Shown: positions 49,452 to 59,979 of the stretch, in pieces
Numbering within the stretch: the first letter of the stretch is position 1
Layout: each line of letters opens with the position of its first letter
Source of the DNA: Hofstenia miamia
Lineage: Eukaryota > Xenacoelomorpha > Acoela > Hofsteniidae
Assembly (NCBI GenBank): GCA_900660155.1
Contig: CABFPE010000537.1
Coordinates: forward strand, 503,227-563,205
DNA: 59,979 nt
Reading direction: 5' to 3'
Notes under the pieces: model-generated
The model's input: only the letters and a program-made list of their open reading frames with translations
Told to the model about the DNA's origin: nothing
Databases searched by the model: none
Position numbers and translations under genes: made by a program

Positions 49452-52400
49452 CTAAAATCAAATACATTGATATACATTAAACAACTGGTTGTTAATATTA
49501 AAATCGTATATTTCTAAGACGTGAAGGAATTTTCTTGTCACTTGCCTATCGACTAATGCCTATATCAAGATTGTCAAAACTTCTGCGACCTTATGAATCA
49601 AAGGGTCAAGTTTGGGCGTCTTGAACTTGAAGCTGGTTCTTGATTTTTCAGTGCCTAAATTGATTTTAAAATTTTGTCTAACACAACTATCGTGCTTCAC
49701 AATTTCAATTTGGAATATGAACATTGTAATGTATACAAGAACGCAGCCATATTGGGACACCGGGACAATCACCCAAATCAGATCGTCTTCCAACACATTT
49801 GCATATTGTATTTTCATGAATTACAAAGTCAGCCTGTCAATTTATCCCCCCCCCAATTCGAAATCCTAGCTACGTTCCTGAATGAATGACAATACACATG
49901 TCTGTGCATGTTGCTATACGTGTAGCATATGTGACATAATTTCCTGTAGAAAGCTTATATATGACGTGTGATGCAAATTTCAAACTTATAATGAATACTG
50001 CAAGATTTCATAAGAAATATAACATTGCTTAAATTTGGATATGCTTGACTGTATATAGGCCTATGTGTAAACTTGTTTCGCTTAGAATATATTGAAATTT
50101 TATTGAATATGCTTATCCCTGCGGATTTATATTTGTTTGGAATAACATATATGCTATCTACAATTGCATTGAAAACTCTGGAGTTAATTGATCGTAGCAA
50201 GCCTAACTATTGATTTTTTCATTGAAATTATAAAAAGAAATTGTTGGAATGCGTCACAGATTTACATTTATATTTTGTTTTTCGATGCTTCGATAGTAGA
50301 AGCAATCTGTTTGGATTTAGCAGAAAGCAGGAGTATATTATTTAGTAATGCTGGTGAATTTGGGTGATGCCTTCAATATCTTAAACATTCCATATTCAGT
50401 GTTGTGTACATCGAATTGTATCTTAAAAGCTTATGCTTGAAATGAGTTCTTTTGTCTTGTCTATTCCAGGACCAAAAGAAACAAAGAATAACATGTGCAT
50501 GTGCATAGATTTAAAGATGCAGATATAGAGAATGTGAAAATGTTGTCGTTTTATCTCCAGTGTGTTAAAAATAACCACCCAAATAGAGGTTGACAATGAA
50601 TGACAAAAAAGTTTTAGCGAAATTACAGATTTCCACGATTAGAATTGCCTCACCTACTACAATGTTGCAGGAAATGCATAAAAAATTTGTCAGTAGAGTA
50701 ATATTTTTTCATGGAAAGACAATATTTACTCACATGCATCTCGTGAGACATTGAAATTTATAAGACACAAAGGCATTGAATTGTGGAAACAATCACCTTA
50801 TTTCCCTGATTTTAATATATTGAGCTGATGGGTGTTTAGTTTGCTGACAGGAAGATGATTCAAAAGAATTCCTTTACTATAGCAAATTTGACTCTTTTCA
50901 GCAATACGACCAATGTCTCTGGTATCAATTTATAATATCGCTTTTTGAAGTACTTTTGTTTGTTCCAAATGCACTGTTAGTCTTATTATTTACTAAGCAC
51001 ACTAAGTACATTGATAGATACCAAATTAGTGCATCATTTTGAAGTAATCATTATAACTGAATGCTCACAGCAAATTAGAAAAAGTTATTGAAAACATTTT
51101 ATTAGTGATAATTAAGACAATGAAGATGATTGAATGCTTGCTAATAAAAAATGAAATTTGTACGTCCTCCTCTGATAGTCAAGTACAAACTGAAATTCTT
51201 CATCAGACTGCAGCACGTTTAAAATATATGTGTTACTTCTCTGAAAATTATGCACATGTGTCTTAGAAGCATTTTTTTATGAGTTATGATTTTCACCAAT
51301 GAAATTATACAACTAGTAGCTATAGAAATTTTTTAGTATCCTCAATAGTGCATGCATATTGTGAGACTTTCTTTATCACCATATGTAAGAATGAATGTTT
51401 TACTCAAAGTTACGGTCAGTGAATTAAAGAATTTGTTGGTATTACAATTTTTGCAGGCATCCTGAATTTTCACAAAGGGAAAGCTTATGGGCAAAAGCAA
51501 TTATTTTTAATCAAATAGTACTACAACCATGTAAGTCAGGATGGCAAATGGGTCGACCCAACCCGACCCGATCCACGGATTGGGTCAAAGGAAAGTTGGG
51601 TCGGGTAGTGGGTCACACTTGAAATGCATTGTTTGAAGCATTTCCCTGAAATATTAGTGGAAAATTAACCATGCATTTCCATTTAGTATAAATTCTACTA
51701 TACTATATAAAACCTACTTTTATATTAATGTCAATAACATAATTTCATGTTGGTTTTGTCAAGCATTTGCAAATTCAACTCGGGTCAAAAGCTGACTGTC
51801 TGACCCCATGGATCTGTTCGAGGGTCAACATACAATGGGTCGCGTCGGGTCATGGGTCAATTATCTGTGGGTCGGGTTAAGTCGTGGGTCAAAATATGTG
51901 ATCCCTTTGCCACTCTGATTTAAGCTCAATTTTGATTAATTGGCATTTTATTTGCGATAAAGGAGTTGATGGAAATATGTGACACGTAATATTAGAAATC
52001 ATCACCAGTTGCATCGATAACATTTAGTTGTGCCAATTTTCAATAGCTGTACATTCTTGAAAAGCAGGTATCCCTTGAAAATTGAAACTACTGCCATATA
52101 TTTTGTGCACACGTGTTTGATCTACGTCCTATGAATTACATATTATACAGAATGATGGCTAGTCTTTAAATTTTGCTAATAGATGGACTTTTAAGTCCTT
52201 CATTGTAAAAATACACTTAGATCATGTCTACACAGATGTCATGTAGATTACATTTTCAAAATACTACAATTCTAATAGTTTCTGCGGAAGTGCAGTTTTT
52301 CTTAGCTCATCTGGGGACTTTCACGTTATACAGCATAGAAACTAAGGATATCTCAGTCTTCAAAACACTTTCTAAATATTATTATTGATTTTTAGTCTCA

Positions 52401-54209
52401 GAATATAACTATTTAAGAATTTTTGTTAAATGCTCTTACCTATGTATATAGAGTTGAATAATCAATAAAAACCTACGTTTCTGGAAAAGTGTCTGAAGTT
52501 TTCACTTTGAATACTACTTTGAGGACCCCACAAATAACGGTAAGGAAAAGCATGACAAGTGAGAGTATGAGGAACACAATCCATGTAGTTAAGTAAGGAA
52601 TCGCCGTCTGGACACCGAATTCCAATACACCGGCAACTGATTTCGACAGGAAGTAAAGTACAGAATTTTGAAAGGTCGTCTTTGTTGAGGAATCAATAGG
52701 AATGAAGCTCATCAAAAGTTGAGATGAGGATGCTGCACTGACAATTGCAAAAGTCAGCATGTATAAGCCAAAGATATTATCAAGACTTAGTGAAAATATG
52801 TATAGCATGCCAGACATTGTTATCAGCAGAACAGAGCACCCAAAATATAGATACAATGCGAAACTCTGCGTTTTTGTAGGAAAAAGAAATTGAGGAACCC
52901 CAACAAGGCATCTCGCCCACTCACTTACAATAACCACTTTGGCAATTTTATCGATGTCCTAAACGAAGCAAATATCACGTTTGCTTTCTTCACTTTAGTT
53001 GTTGCGACATTTACCGTAAAGGAAATGTATTGCTAAGTGAAAAATGCAATATTTGAATCTAACACAGCCTTAGAAATCTTACAAATGAAAAGTATGCAGC
53101 TTTGCATTAGAACACTAAGTCATATTTTCGGTGTATGTATTGAAGATGCAACGTAACCCTTTCTGTAGGTGTATGCACATGTATACATATACACATTATA
53201 TTGCAGATTGTACCACAGTGTGTTACGTATGCATTAAATACATAATCTCCGTATAAACGCTTTTAAACTTAAACAGTCTAAGAATTTTTCTTGAAAAAAC
53301 ATGCGATTATAACTCAAGAACAAATAAATAATAAATATTTCAAAATCTGAAAACACCATGAAAACGGAGTAGCTCCTCTTTCATTTTCGTTTTTAAGCCC
53401 TGCCTCTTAGCTGTGCCATTGAGGGGCGCCGGTGGGACCTCTGCCTTTGGACACGGTGGGTTTCAATAAAATTAGGAGATCTATTTAATATAAAAAACAT
53501 TTAAACCTCGTTGGTGCTTCCATGGGAGTTACAATACATTTTATGCTTATATTTACCTGAACATTAGGAATGGAGATAACTTAAATCATTCTTTAAACAT
53601 TTGAATTTTCAATAGAAAATAGTTTGTCTTTTCAAGCACTTTAGGTACTTCATACATCTTAGGACAAATTCTTACTATTATACAGCACATCATTCCCTTG
53701 TAGATGTATCTAAATCTCATGATTTCCACATTTCTTAATGGGTTTGGAGAATTTCTTTGAAATATGGATTGTTCATATAAAACAACACCAATCTGCTTAA
53801 TGTTAACAACTGTCACAAAGCTACCAAAAATTATTGTTGTTAAAGCAATATGAAATAGAATGATATTTAAAATGGAATTTTTTACCTAGCCTGAATTATA
53901 ATGGAATCAATGATTCCATCATTCTAAAAATGCATAATTCGATTTTTGTGGTTTTGTCAAATGCGCTTGGATTTTACTTTATGTTTCATGGGTTGTTTTG
54001 TTATTCACTTGCTGGAAGAATAACAGGATAAAATTTTTGTTCGGAATACACTCTGACATCAGAATATAATTGGGAATGATATCTTAAATAAGTTACTATT
54101 GGATTCCTACCTTAAACAATAACTGTGTACAGTAGTGCAAGACATTATAAACAAGATTTGTGAAAAATGTAGCCAGTAACAAGCCGATTGTCTGTTTGAT
54201 TACCACCAT
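48812..54209 (-). CDS. SLC19-like 12-helix membrane transporter, three exons, 406 aa
   Basis: A polytopic membrane carrier. Exons 54209-54111, 52958-52477 and 49451-48812 join in frame (phases 0 and 2) with GT-AG introns of 1152 and 3025 bp. Twelve hydrophobic segments are visible: about residues 8-28, 40-59, 66-86, 91-115, 127-150, 154-182, 206-232, 254-275, 280-295, 300-325, 340-360 and 368-392, with a charged loop (KVKTSDTFPETKSSNRVRK) between helices 6 and 7. Length (about 400 aa), helix spacing and local patterns fit the SLC19 folate/thiamine carrier family: loop after helix 4 then TFQNSVLYFLSKSVAGVLEF, and QFLSVEYVTYTAAY after helix 10. The conserved Asp-Arg motif after helix 2 is replaced by FPTKTQS, so substrate is unknown and another MFS branch is possible. 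No break is seen. It is convergent with the calmodulin-like gene. Confidence 0.75.
49452..51528. other. Transporter intron 2, part: little recognised
   Basis: One hAT-like MITE end at 49839-49880. Otherwise no supported feature. Confidence 0.45.
49839..49880 (-). repeat. Isolated MITE end, CAGGAACGTAGC type
   Basis: Read outward on the minus strand: CAGGAACGTAGCTAGGATTT, then a run of nine G. It resembles the ends of the GGGGG-type MITEs. The flank is AATGAATG. No matching left end was found in the intron. Confidence 0.4.
51537..51917. mobile_element. Word island, GGGTC type: hAT-like MITE (381 bp)
   Basis: The left end CAGGATGGCAAATGGGTC is inverted against the right end, outward CAGAGTGGCAAAGGGATC. 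Flanks ATGTAAGT (51529-51536) and ATTTAAGC (51918-51925) match at six of eight positions. Both ends are arrays of GGGTC/GACCC words (CCCAACCCGACCCGATCC; GGGTCGCGTCGGGTCATGGG). The middle is A+T-rich without an ORF. It lies in transporter intron 2. Confidence 0.88.
51926..52476. other. End of transporter intron 2: nothing recognised
   Basis: A+T-rich sequence between the MITE and the exon 2 donor. Confidence 0.5.
52477..52958 (-). CDS. SLC19-like exon 2 (residues 34-193, part of 194)
   Basis: Acceptor CTTCGTTTAG, then DIDKIAKVVIVSEWARCLVG. It holds helices 2 to 6 and ends in the loop at PE plus two bases of a Thr codon, at donor GTAGGT. Confidence 0.85.
52959..54110. other. Transporter intron 1
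   Basis: Mostly A+T-rich. It includes an isolated G+C-rich patch at 53397-53462 (GAGGGGCGCCGGTGGGACC) with no assigned origin. Confidence 0.5.
54111..54209 (-). CDS. SLC19-like exon 1 (residues 1-33)
   Basis: Encodes MVVIKQTIGLLLATFFTNLV and YNVLHYCTQLLFK, helix 1. An in-frame TGA lies two codons upstream of the ATG, which supports this start. The donor GTAGGA is in phase 0. The exon is short and easily missed, but joins exactly to the frame of exon 2. Confidence 0.75.
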
Positions 54210-55899
54210 GTGTCATTACCAAGTGAAATGTTGTTTTACAGAGATAATACGTGTAAAAGTAAATTTTGCATTGATTGGCGACAATTCAAAGTGAAAGGGA
54301 TTTCTTCAAGAAAGTTTTTAATAAGTTCCTTTATATCTCTTATTCTAGATCTCAATTATAAATAAATTGTTGTCTCATATCACACATGAGGTTTGGATAG
54401 GGTTTGGATTTTAGGTATATTAAAATTTTTTTATTAATTTATCAAATTTTTTTGAAACTACATTTCACTTTTTTTACCTATGTAGAACTCTTAAGCCGTC
54501 AACTGGATGGTATAAGAAATAACATACATGCAAACAAAAAACAAAAAATTGATGCATTAAAAAGAGTAACAAATATATATTTTAAAACATTAATATTCCT
54601 GATTCATCGGACTCATAAAAACAACCTTTGATAAAGATTTATGCTACTTGCATATCAATGTATTAACTATTGAGCCAAATATGAGCAAAAGGACCATTTA
54701 TAACAGGCGACTTCCAAGAACAAATTCAAAAAAATTAGTAGGTTCAAGGCAACAATTTTATAAAAATTAAAATTATTATTAAACATTTCCAAAATATGGT
54801 TTGATGTTGGTTGAATATTCGAAATAAATTCTATTTTATATTTCTTTCCATAAATTGCTGAAGTTTTTGCCTCTTACCTACCTAGGTCAACCTAAGATCC
54901 GAACCCTACTCATGATAAGATGAATTAGTTAAAATAAACTGTGAAGTGCTACAAATTTCCACTCTTGTCTTAGAATTTCTACAGTTAGCTGTATTTGAGG
55001 ATTTCAGTTTTCAAAATATTTTTTTAATAGAAACATTATCGTAGTACTTCTGTCTAAATTGTTATATATTTCTATTGATATAATTAAAAATTTAAAAACA
55101 GTATGCAATATATAAAAAATAAGTTTCGAGATTTAGCGCAGTGTAACGCAATGAAAGTATGTGAATTTACCATTTTTATGGTATCGCACGCAACTTCAAT
55201 GGGTTTGGCTATCTACATAGAAAGAAACAGCTTAACATTAGTTGCCGATCAATTACAGCAATACACTTTAGTACAAATAGCTTATTTCTTACCTCATGAT
55301 AGGCTTGGAGAAGAATGCCTCAAAATCTGGAAAAAAAGTTTGTTCTTTATAATGAGGATGGGCTGTTAAAGGTTAAACTAAATTCTAATCTCTGGAATCA
55401 TCTAATTTTGCAAGAAAAAAGACAATAACAAATATGCTAATAAGGATCAATTTTATTTTCTAAATGCTACTGATATTATTAATTTGAGCTCTGTGGATAT
55501 TAATGGTCAATGTTTAAGACGGCATCAGGTGATGCCGTTTTACACATTGAAAACTTTCTGAATTCATAAATCTTAAAAAGTAAACACAAAGTGTTTCTAT
55601 CATTCTGAATCAATTTATAATTCCATCTACAACTCTGCTAACTTGAAAAAACAACTTTAGACCTTTTTTGTATCTTTGCAATGATTTCTAAGGCACAATT
55701 TTACAATTAATTCACCAAATTTTGATTTAAAGACTTTGTCAATCAAAAGCTTTAGTTGAGAAATAGCTACAACTTAGGAAAAAATGTTATACTCACCCAC
55801 GCGTTTTTGTAATAAAAGTTGGTCTTCTTTAAGAATGTGTCTCAAATCATAAGCATTATGAAGTCATTGTATTACAGACGCTACAGTTTCGACAAGAAA
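54210..55899. other. Upstream of the transporter gene; no supported gene
   Basis: Should contain the transporter promoter, but no specific site can be named. An open frame at 55103-55369 (88 codons, plus strand) has some protein-like texture but no recognised domain, and may be the N-terminal part of the LINE that follows. Confidence 0.4.
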
Positions 55900-56330
55900 G
55901 AATCCAATTATATTAATACAGCAAACACCAGTTGAATAAAAAAATGTAACAAATATCCTGATGAACTAAAAGTTACAAAAGTTATCGCAATCAATAAAAA
56001 AAGATCTAAACAACATTTTCTCACAATACAGACCTAGATCTATTTTAACTGGAATTAATAAAATTTTCGAAAGGATATTACATGATGAGATTAATTGTAA
56101 CTTTAAAAAAATCAATATATTTAATCAAAATCAATTTGGCTTTAGAAAACATTTTTCAACTATGAATGTTCTTTTGGATACAATGGAAGATTGCAGACAA
56201 CCAATAGATAGGAATGAAAATTTTCTCTTTAGCTCTTGCAAAAGCATTCAACTCAATTGATCATGGCATAGTTATTTATAAATGACAGATACCATTTCGA
56301 GATTAGTTCATCTACACTGATTTCTGGTTT
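55900..56330 (+). pseudogene. LINE reverse-transcriptase fragment A (CR1/L2-like)
   Basis: The plus strand reads KYPDELKVTKVIAINKK, then YRPRSILTGINKIFERIL, FNQNQFGFRKHFSTMNVLLD and, after a frame change, LALAKAFNSIDHGIV. This is RT fingers through motif A (D-SKAFDSIDH; the catalytic Asp is Ala here). It ends abruptly where reverse-oriented LINE sequence begins. Confidence 0.75.
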
Positions 56331-56379
56331 CTTAAATAAGTATGTGCTTTTTGAGGCTGTAGTCTTGGAAGATTTCAGG

Positions 56380-57290
56380 AATTGTGTAGTTCAATGATAT
56401 TTGATCTTCTGTAATTTGGCCCACAATCTTTCGTCTATTAACACAAAATGGGAATATGGAGACAACGATCACCATAAGACGAAGAGCAGCATTTGTTAGT
56501 CTAAGTGTTGGTTTCTGAATGCGTTCAATTGAGGGAAAATTGCTAACAGATAATTGACTGTTACATGCAGGAAAACAGTATTCGAGGATTGGGCGAATAG
56601 CTGCGTAGTCAGAGTGTTGACTCCATTTCGTTTAAGCAAGCGGAGAAAAAACAATCTTTTGTATGCTTGGCAACTATCTTTGAGGTACGAGAACTAGTGT
56701 TCCAATTTAAATCATTTTGTAAATACTTTCCGAGTATTTTAATACATTTGGTCTGTTAAATTGCAATTCGTTCTACTATAACTTCTGCTGGTAGGTTGAA
56801 TTGCTTAAGGAGTGCAACAACCAATTCTTTGCATATAACCACTTATGAACTTTTCGAACAGGGAGATTAGCTTTTACCAATTGCCACGCTGTCATCATCC
56901 ATAAATTTAACATAGGATAATCTTTCGGTGTCAATGTATAAAATATAAAGCCAAGGCCCCAGTTTGGTTCATTAGGAGACTTCAGCTGCAATTGGTAACC
57001 AGTCAAATAGTGTTCCATTGTGAAACCTAACACGTGGACGGCGATTTAAGATATATTAATCGTCTCAGGTATAACGCTATCGATTAGTAACAAATGGCTG
57101 ATGAATTCAAATCCTTTGTGGTAGTCGAAGGCAAATATCCTTATGTATGTTACTGAACTCTCCATTTGCTTGAACCACATAAATGTGACATTGAGAAAAG
57201 CCTGCGTTGAGGATCGTTTACTTATACCACCAAATAATTTGATCCCTCAATATCAGTGAGGGGATAGGAAATTTCACTTCTGTGAAACAG
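56380..57290 (-). pseudogene. LINE reverse-transcriptase fragment B (L2-like), reverse
   Basis: The minus strand, in several frames, reads QAFLNVTFMWFKQMESSVTY, then IRIFAFDYHKGFEFISHLLL (motif A), a region after LQLKSPNEPNWGLGFIFYTL equivalent to GVPQGTKLGPWLF, YVKFMDDDSVAIGK (catalytic box) and a LEYCFPAC-like block near 56580. Order and spacing match L2/CR1 RT plus the downstream domain. Many stops. Confidence 0.75.
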
Positions 57291-58060
57291 CGTTGTATAA
57301 AGTCTGCGGTGCTTGACTTTAAATGTACATGAACACAGTGCTTCTCTATTAATTTTATTTGATCAATCAGCAGCATTCGATACAATGGATTCGAGATGAG
57401 TGCAGTGCAGTTATTCCACATAACAACGCGGTATGGCTTGGTGCGGTGTACCGTGGTAGTGATTTACACAATTGCGGCGGTTAGCGGTAGAAATAAAATA
57501 ATTTGCGATGGCATAAAAGTTATACAGATAAAGTATTTTGTCTTAAGATTTAAAATCTTTATGTATTTCTCAAAAAACTGTTTCTTAAGCAAAACTAAGA
57601 GACTTCACATACAAAATATTGGACAAATATCTAAGAAAGTATCGTTAAGCTTTTCTACGGATGATCTATAACCTTTAAGACAATTCAGAAATATCTATCT
57701 TTTATTACAAAGTTAAAAATCGCGTTATACCGCGGTAAAATTTCATTGATTGCGATGGTTTGCATTAAAAAACACACATTGCAGTGGTTAGCGATGAAGT
57801 TTTTCTCTCTACGGTGGAAATTTTTTTAGAAAACTTAATACTGCGCTCATCTCTACTATGGATCACTAATATTTGCTAAAGATATTGGTAAATTTTAGGA
57901 TTAGTAACAGTGCCCTATGATGGATTAAATCTTATCTTAAATACAGAAAGGTTACAGTTTACTTTACCATTGAAAAAGTTGAAACATTTAAATCAAATTG
58001 CGGGGTGCCCCAAGGATCCTTCTTAAGAACTTGAGAAATCATTATTCAATATATTCATTT
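57291..58060 (+). pseudogene. LINE reverse-transcriptase fragment C, split by a MITE
   Basis: The plus strand reads FDQSAAFDTMD just before 57391 and resumes after the MITE with NFRISNSAL-WIKSYLKYRK, then VTVYFTIEKVETFKSNCGVP and QGSF at about 58000-58022. SAAFDT-DH and GVPQGS are RT motifs A and B. The insertion lies between the Asp and His codons of the DH pair. The copy ends soon after motif B. Confidence 0.8.
57391..57855. mobile_element. Word island, GCGGT type: hAT-like MITE (465 bp) inside a LINE
   Basis: Ends TCGAGATGAGTGCAGT and, outward at the right, TAGAGATGAGCGCAGT. Flanks CAATGGAT (57383-57390) and CTATGGAT (57856-57863) match at seven of eight positions and fall in the coding frame of the interrupted RT. 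The ends hold repeated GCGGT/GCGG/GCGATGG words (GCGGCGGTTAGCGGTAG; ATACCGCGG; GGTTAGCGATG), and the middle is A+T-rich. An ORF across it (57396-57671) is not a gene. Confidence 0.9.
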
Positions 58061-59554
58061 GTTTTGAAAAATTAATTTTTAGTATTCTTTGATTATGTCT
58101 ATGCAAAATTTTAGAGGATAAAAATTTGGAATTTTGCTATGCAACATTATTAAAAATTTTAAAGAAAGTAACTAGTACATTTTTATAAACAATATACCAT
58201 GTATTTAGAAAAGTTCTTGTTAATTTTCTGATTTCTGCATTCATGTTATATAACTGATTACCTTCTATCTTTATAGCCCATTTTACTTTCATGTCGAATT
58301 TTTTCGAGTTGTTGAATTATGTCTGCATACAATATGTTTCCATAATTGAATTGACTTAGTATTATTGTGAGAATAAATGGCAGCTGGAAGCTGTCGAGAT
58401 AGATTCCTAAGAGCCTTAATTGAAATAATCATTTTCTAACTAACATTGCGCACATTTTTTGTAAGATTAACTTGAGAAAAAATTATATCAAAATAATAGG
58501 CTGTCAGATAAGTCTTATCATGTGCTCATTTATTCAGCTTAGGAAAAACATTAAACTGCTTGTTTATGCATTTGTATTTAGCAAAGTGTGTCGCATTTAC
58601 ATAAATATATAAAAAATCACAAAAATGCTGTTCTCTTATATATAATTGGATTTTATTTATGCACGAATAAGTACAGGGTGTCCACAGAGTCTTTAGTAGT
58701 GAGAGAAGACGAGGCTTTAGGTCACAAACTGACATTTTGTCCTCTGCGATATTGATGAGTGTTTTTAGTGACTCACCAGTTGATTGACATCTCCGCTAAT
58801 GGGTTTTCAGTGACGTCAGATATTTTTAAGTGTATCTACTAATGGATTTCAATTAGCGATGCTTTTAATTGATTTTTCATGATTCATGTTAGGGCCATTT
58901 TTTTTTTGCTATGACTAATTTCACTTTTGTTAATATCACAATTGTTTGCATTACATTTTTGTTAATATATACATTACACTTGCTTGTATAGTATACATGG
59001 CATTTGTGATTTTTCTATTGTTGACTAAATTTACAATACTTTTTCGGGTGTACGTATAATGATAACTAATTTTCCATTACATGTAAAAACACAGGACGCA
59101 ATGACAAACCGCACATATCAAATTTTCCATAATTTCGAAAAACGTACATTGTAATCCGGAAAACTTTCAAAAACTGCATTTATCAAAATTCATAGTTAAC
59201 ACATTTATCGCATCACATTTTTCCAACCAATAATTAATTTTCATAATAAAAGCGCATGGAATTTTATAGGTAATAGTAAAAATGAATGATTAGTATACAT
59301 GTTAAAAAACAAAACTATTTCGTTAATACACATGGAAAATATTAAATATAGAAATTAAACAAAGGAGATCGCATATTCGCTATACTTAATGGCGTAATAC
59401 ATAATAAAACCAGTATACATTTTCGGAAAGAGTACTGAAATTCGCCTTCTAAAAAATGCTGCATGCAATCTTATTTATTAATAATATACGTACATTTGAA
59501 ATATAATTATACACTGTAGGAGTCATTACACCTTGCACCAACTTTTTTACGATT
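58061..59554. other. No supported gene
   Basis: A+T-rich. Near 58673 the sequence ACAGGGTGTCCACAGAGTC resembles a transposon end, but no partner was found. Several short ORFs have random composition. Confidence 0.45.
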
Positions 59555-59979
59555 GTTTTCTTTTTCCATGTTTTTCACTTTTATTTTGTTTTGGTGACTT
59601 TACATGGGTTGTATGCATTTACATGGGTTTTCCAACTTTCATTGCTTTACCAACTTTTTTCCATGTTTTTCACTTTTATTTTGTTTTGGTGACTTTACAT
59701 GGGCTGTATGTATTTACATGGGTTTTCCGACTTTCATTGGTTTTATGGACTTACACACCATTGTTCACTTTTGTATGCGTTTATTGACCGACACACATTC
59801 ATCGACTTTTCCACGTTGTTCACTCTTACTTGCTTTTTATAATGTTATATGGTTGCATACATTACATGGGTTTTCCAGCTTTCACTGCTTTTATCAACTT
59901 TTCCACGTTGTTCACTCTTACTTGCTTTTTATAATGTTATATGGTTGCATAACATTACATGGGTTTTCCGGCTTTCACT
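59555..59979 (+). repeat. Tandem satellite, about 92-95 bp unit, runs off the window
   Basis: Units start CCATGTTTTTCACTTTTATT at 59566 and 59661 (95 bp apart, nearly identical), then a shorter diverged unit near 59757, then CCACGTTGTTCACTCTTACT at 59811 and 59903 (92 bp apart). All contain ACATGGGTTTTCC and CTTTCA(C/T)TG. Two subtypes are arranged in blocks. The ORF at 59533-59787 is a product of the repeat. Confidence 0.93.

Noticed and set aside
57396-57671. 91-codon ORF
   Set aside because: Lies entirely within the GCGGT-type MITE.
58673-58700. ACAGGGTGTCCACAGAGTC as a transposon end
   Set aside because: Resembles known transposon starts, but no inverted partner or target duplication is visible.
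59533-59787. 84-codon ORF at the end of the window
   Set aside because: Translation of the tandem satellite, not a gene.
1-59979. CRISPR arrays, operons, ribosome binding sites, LTR retroelements or Polintons
   Set aside because: No regularly spaced direct repeats with unique spacers and no bacterial gene layout; no LTR pairs, gag, integrase or capsid-type motifs were recognised.

Overview
The window is A+T-rich animal DNA. It has spliced genes with long introns, many (TA)n microsatellites, three N-joined assembly seams and a dense layer of old transposons. I see nothing prokaryotic. The mix of decayed CR1/L2/Jockey-like LINEs, an R2-like restriction-endonuclease LINE tail, a Penelope-like tail, Tc1, hAT and piggyBac-type elements suggests an invertebrate metazoan. 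I cannot name the species from sequence alone.

Two host genes can be assembled with confidence. The first is a five-exon calmodulin-like gene on the plus strand (11991-46773). It encodes exactly 149 residues with four complete EF-hand loops, but spans about 34.8 kb because introns 2 and 3 are 8.3 and 22.3 kb. The second is a three-exon, 12-helix membrane transporter on the minus strand (54209 down to 48812, 406 residues), best matched by eye to the SLC19 folate/thiamine carrier family. The two genes are convergent and share the interval 47.2-48.4 kb. Two further exon-like ORFs with good splice sites (15759-16121 and 29984-30117) lie inside the calmodulin-like introns and may belong to a nested gene.

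Layout: 0-6 kb holds a broken hAT transposase and empty DNA. 6.6-8.0 kb is an almost intact Tc1 element. 8.3-11.8 kb has two copies of a TTAA-ended repeat, with a third at 19.8 kb. 12-46.8 kb is the calmodulin-like gene with LINEs, MITEs, a piggyBac-type element and a Penelope-like tail in its introns. 48.8-54.2 kb is the transporter. 55.9-58.1 kb is a pile of LINE reverse-transcriptase pieces interrupted by a hAT-type MITE. The window ends in a ~92-95 bp tandem satellite that runs off the edge.

The most unusual feature is about ten short islands, each built from repeats of its own G+C-rich word (GCTCG, GGGTC, GCGGT, GCGGG, CCCAT and others). Where the ends can be resolved they are hAT-like: termini near CAG/TAG, inverted, and flanked by 8-bp target duplications (GTTACCAT is perfect for one copy). 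A second set of hAT-like MITEs with GGGGG-rich ends has three copies with 8-bp duplications, and one of these is nested in a word island. I read the word islands as non-autonomous hAT families whose ends are arrays of a short, family-specific word.
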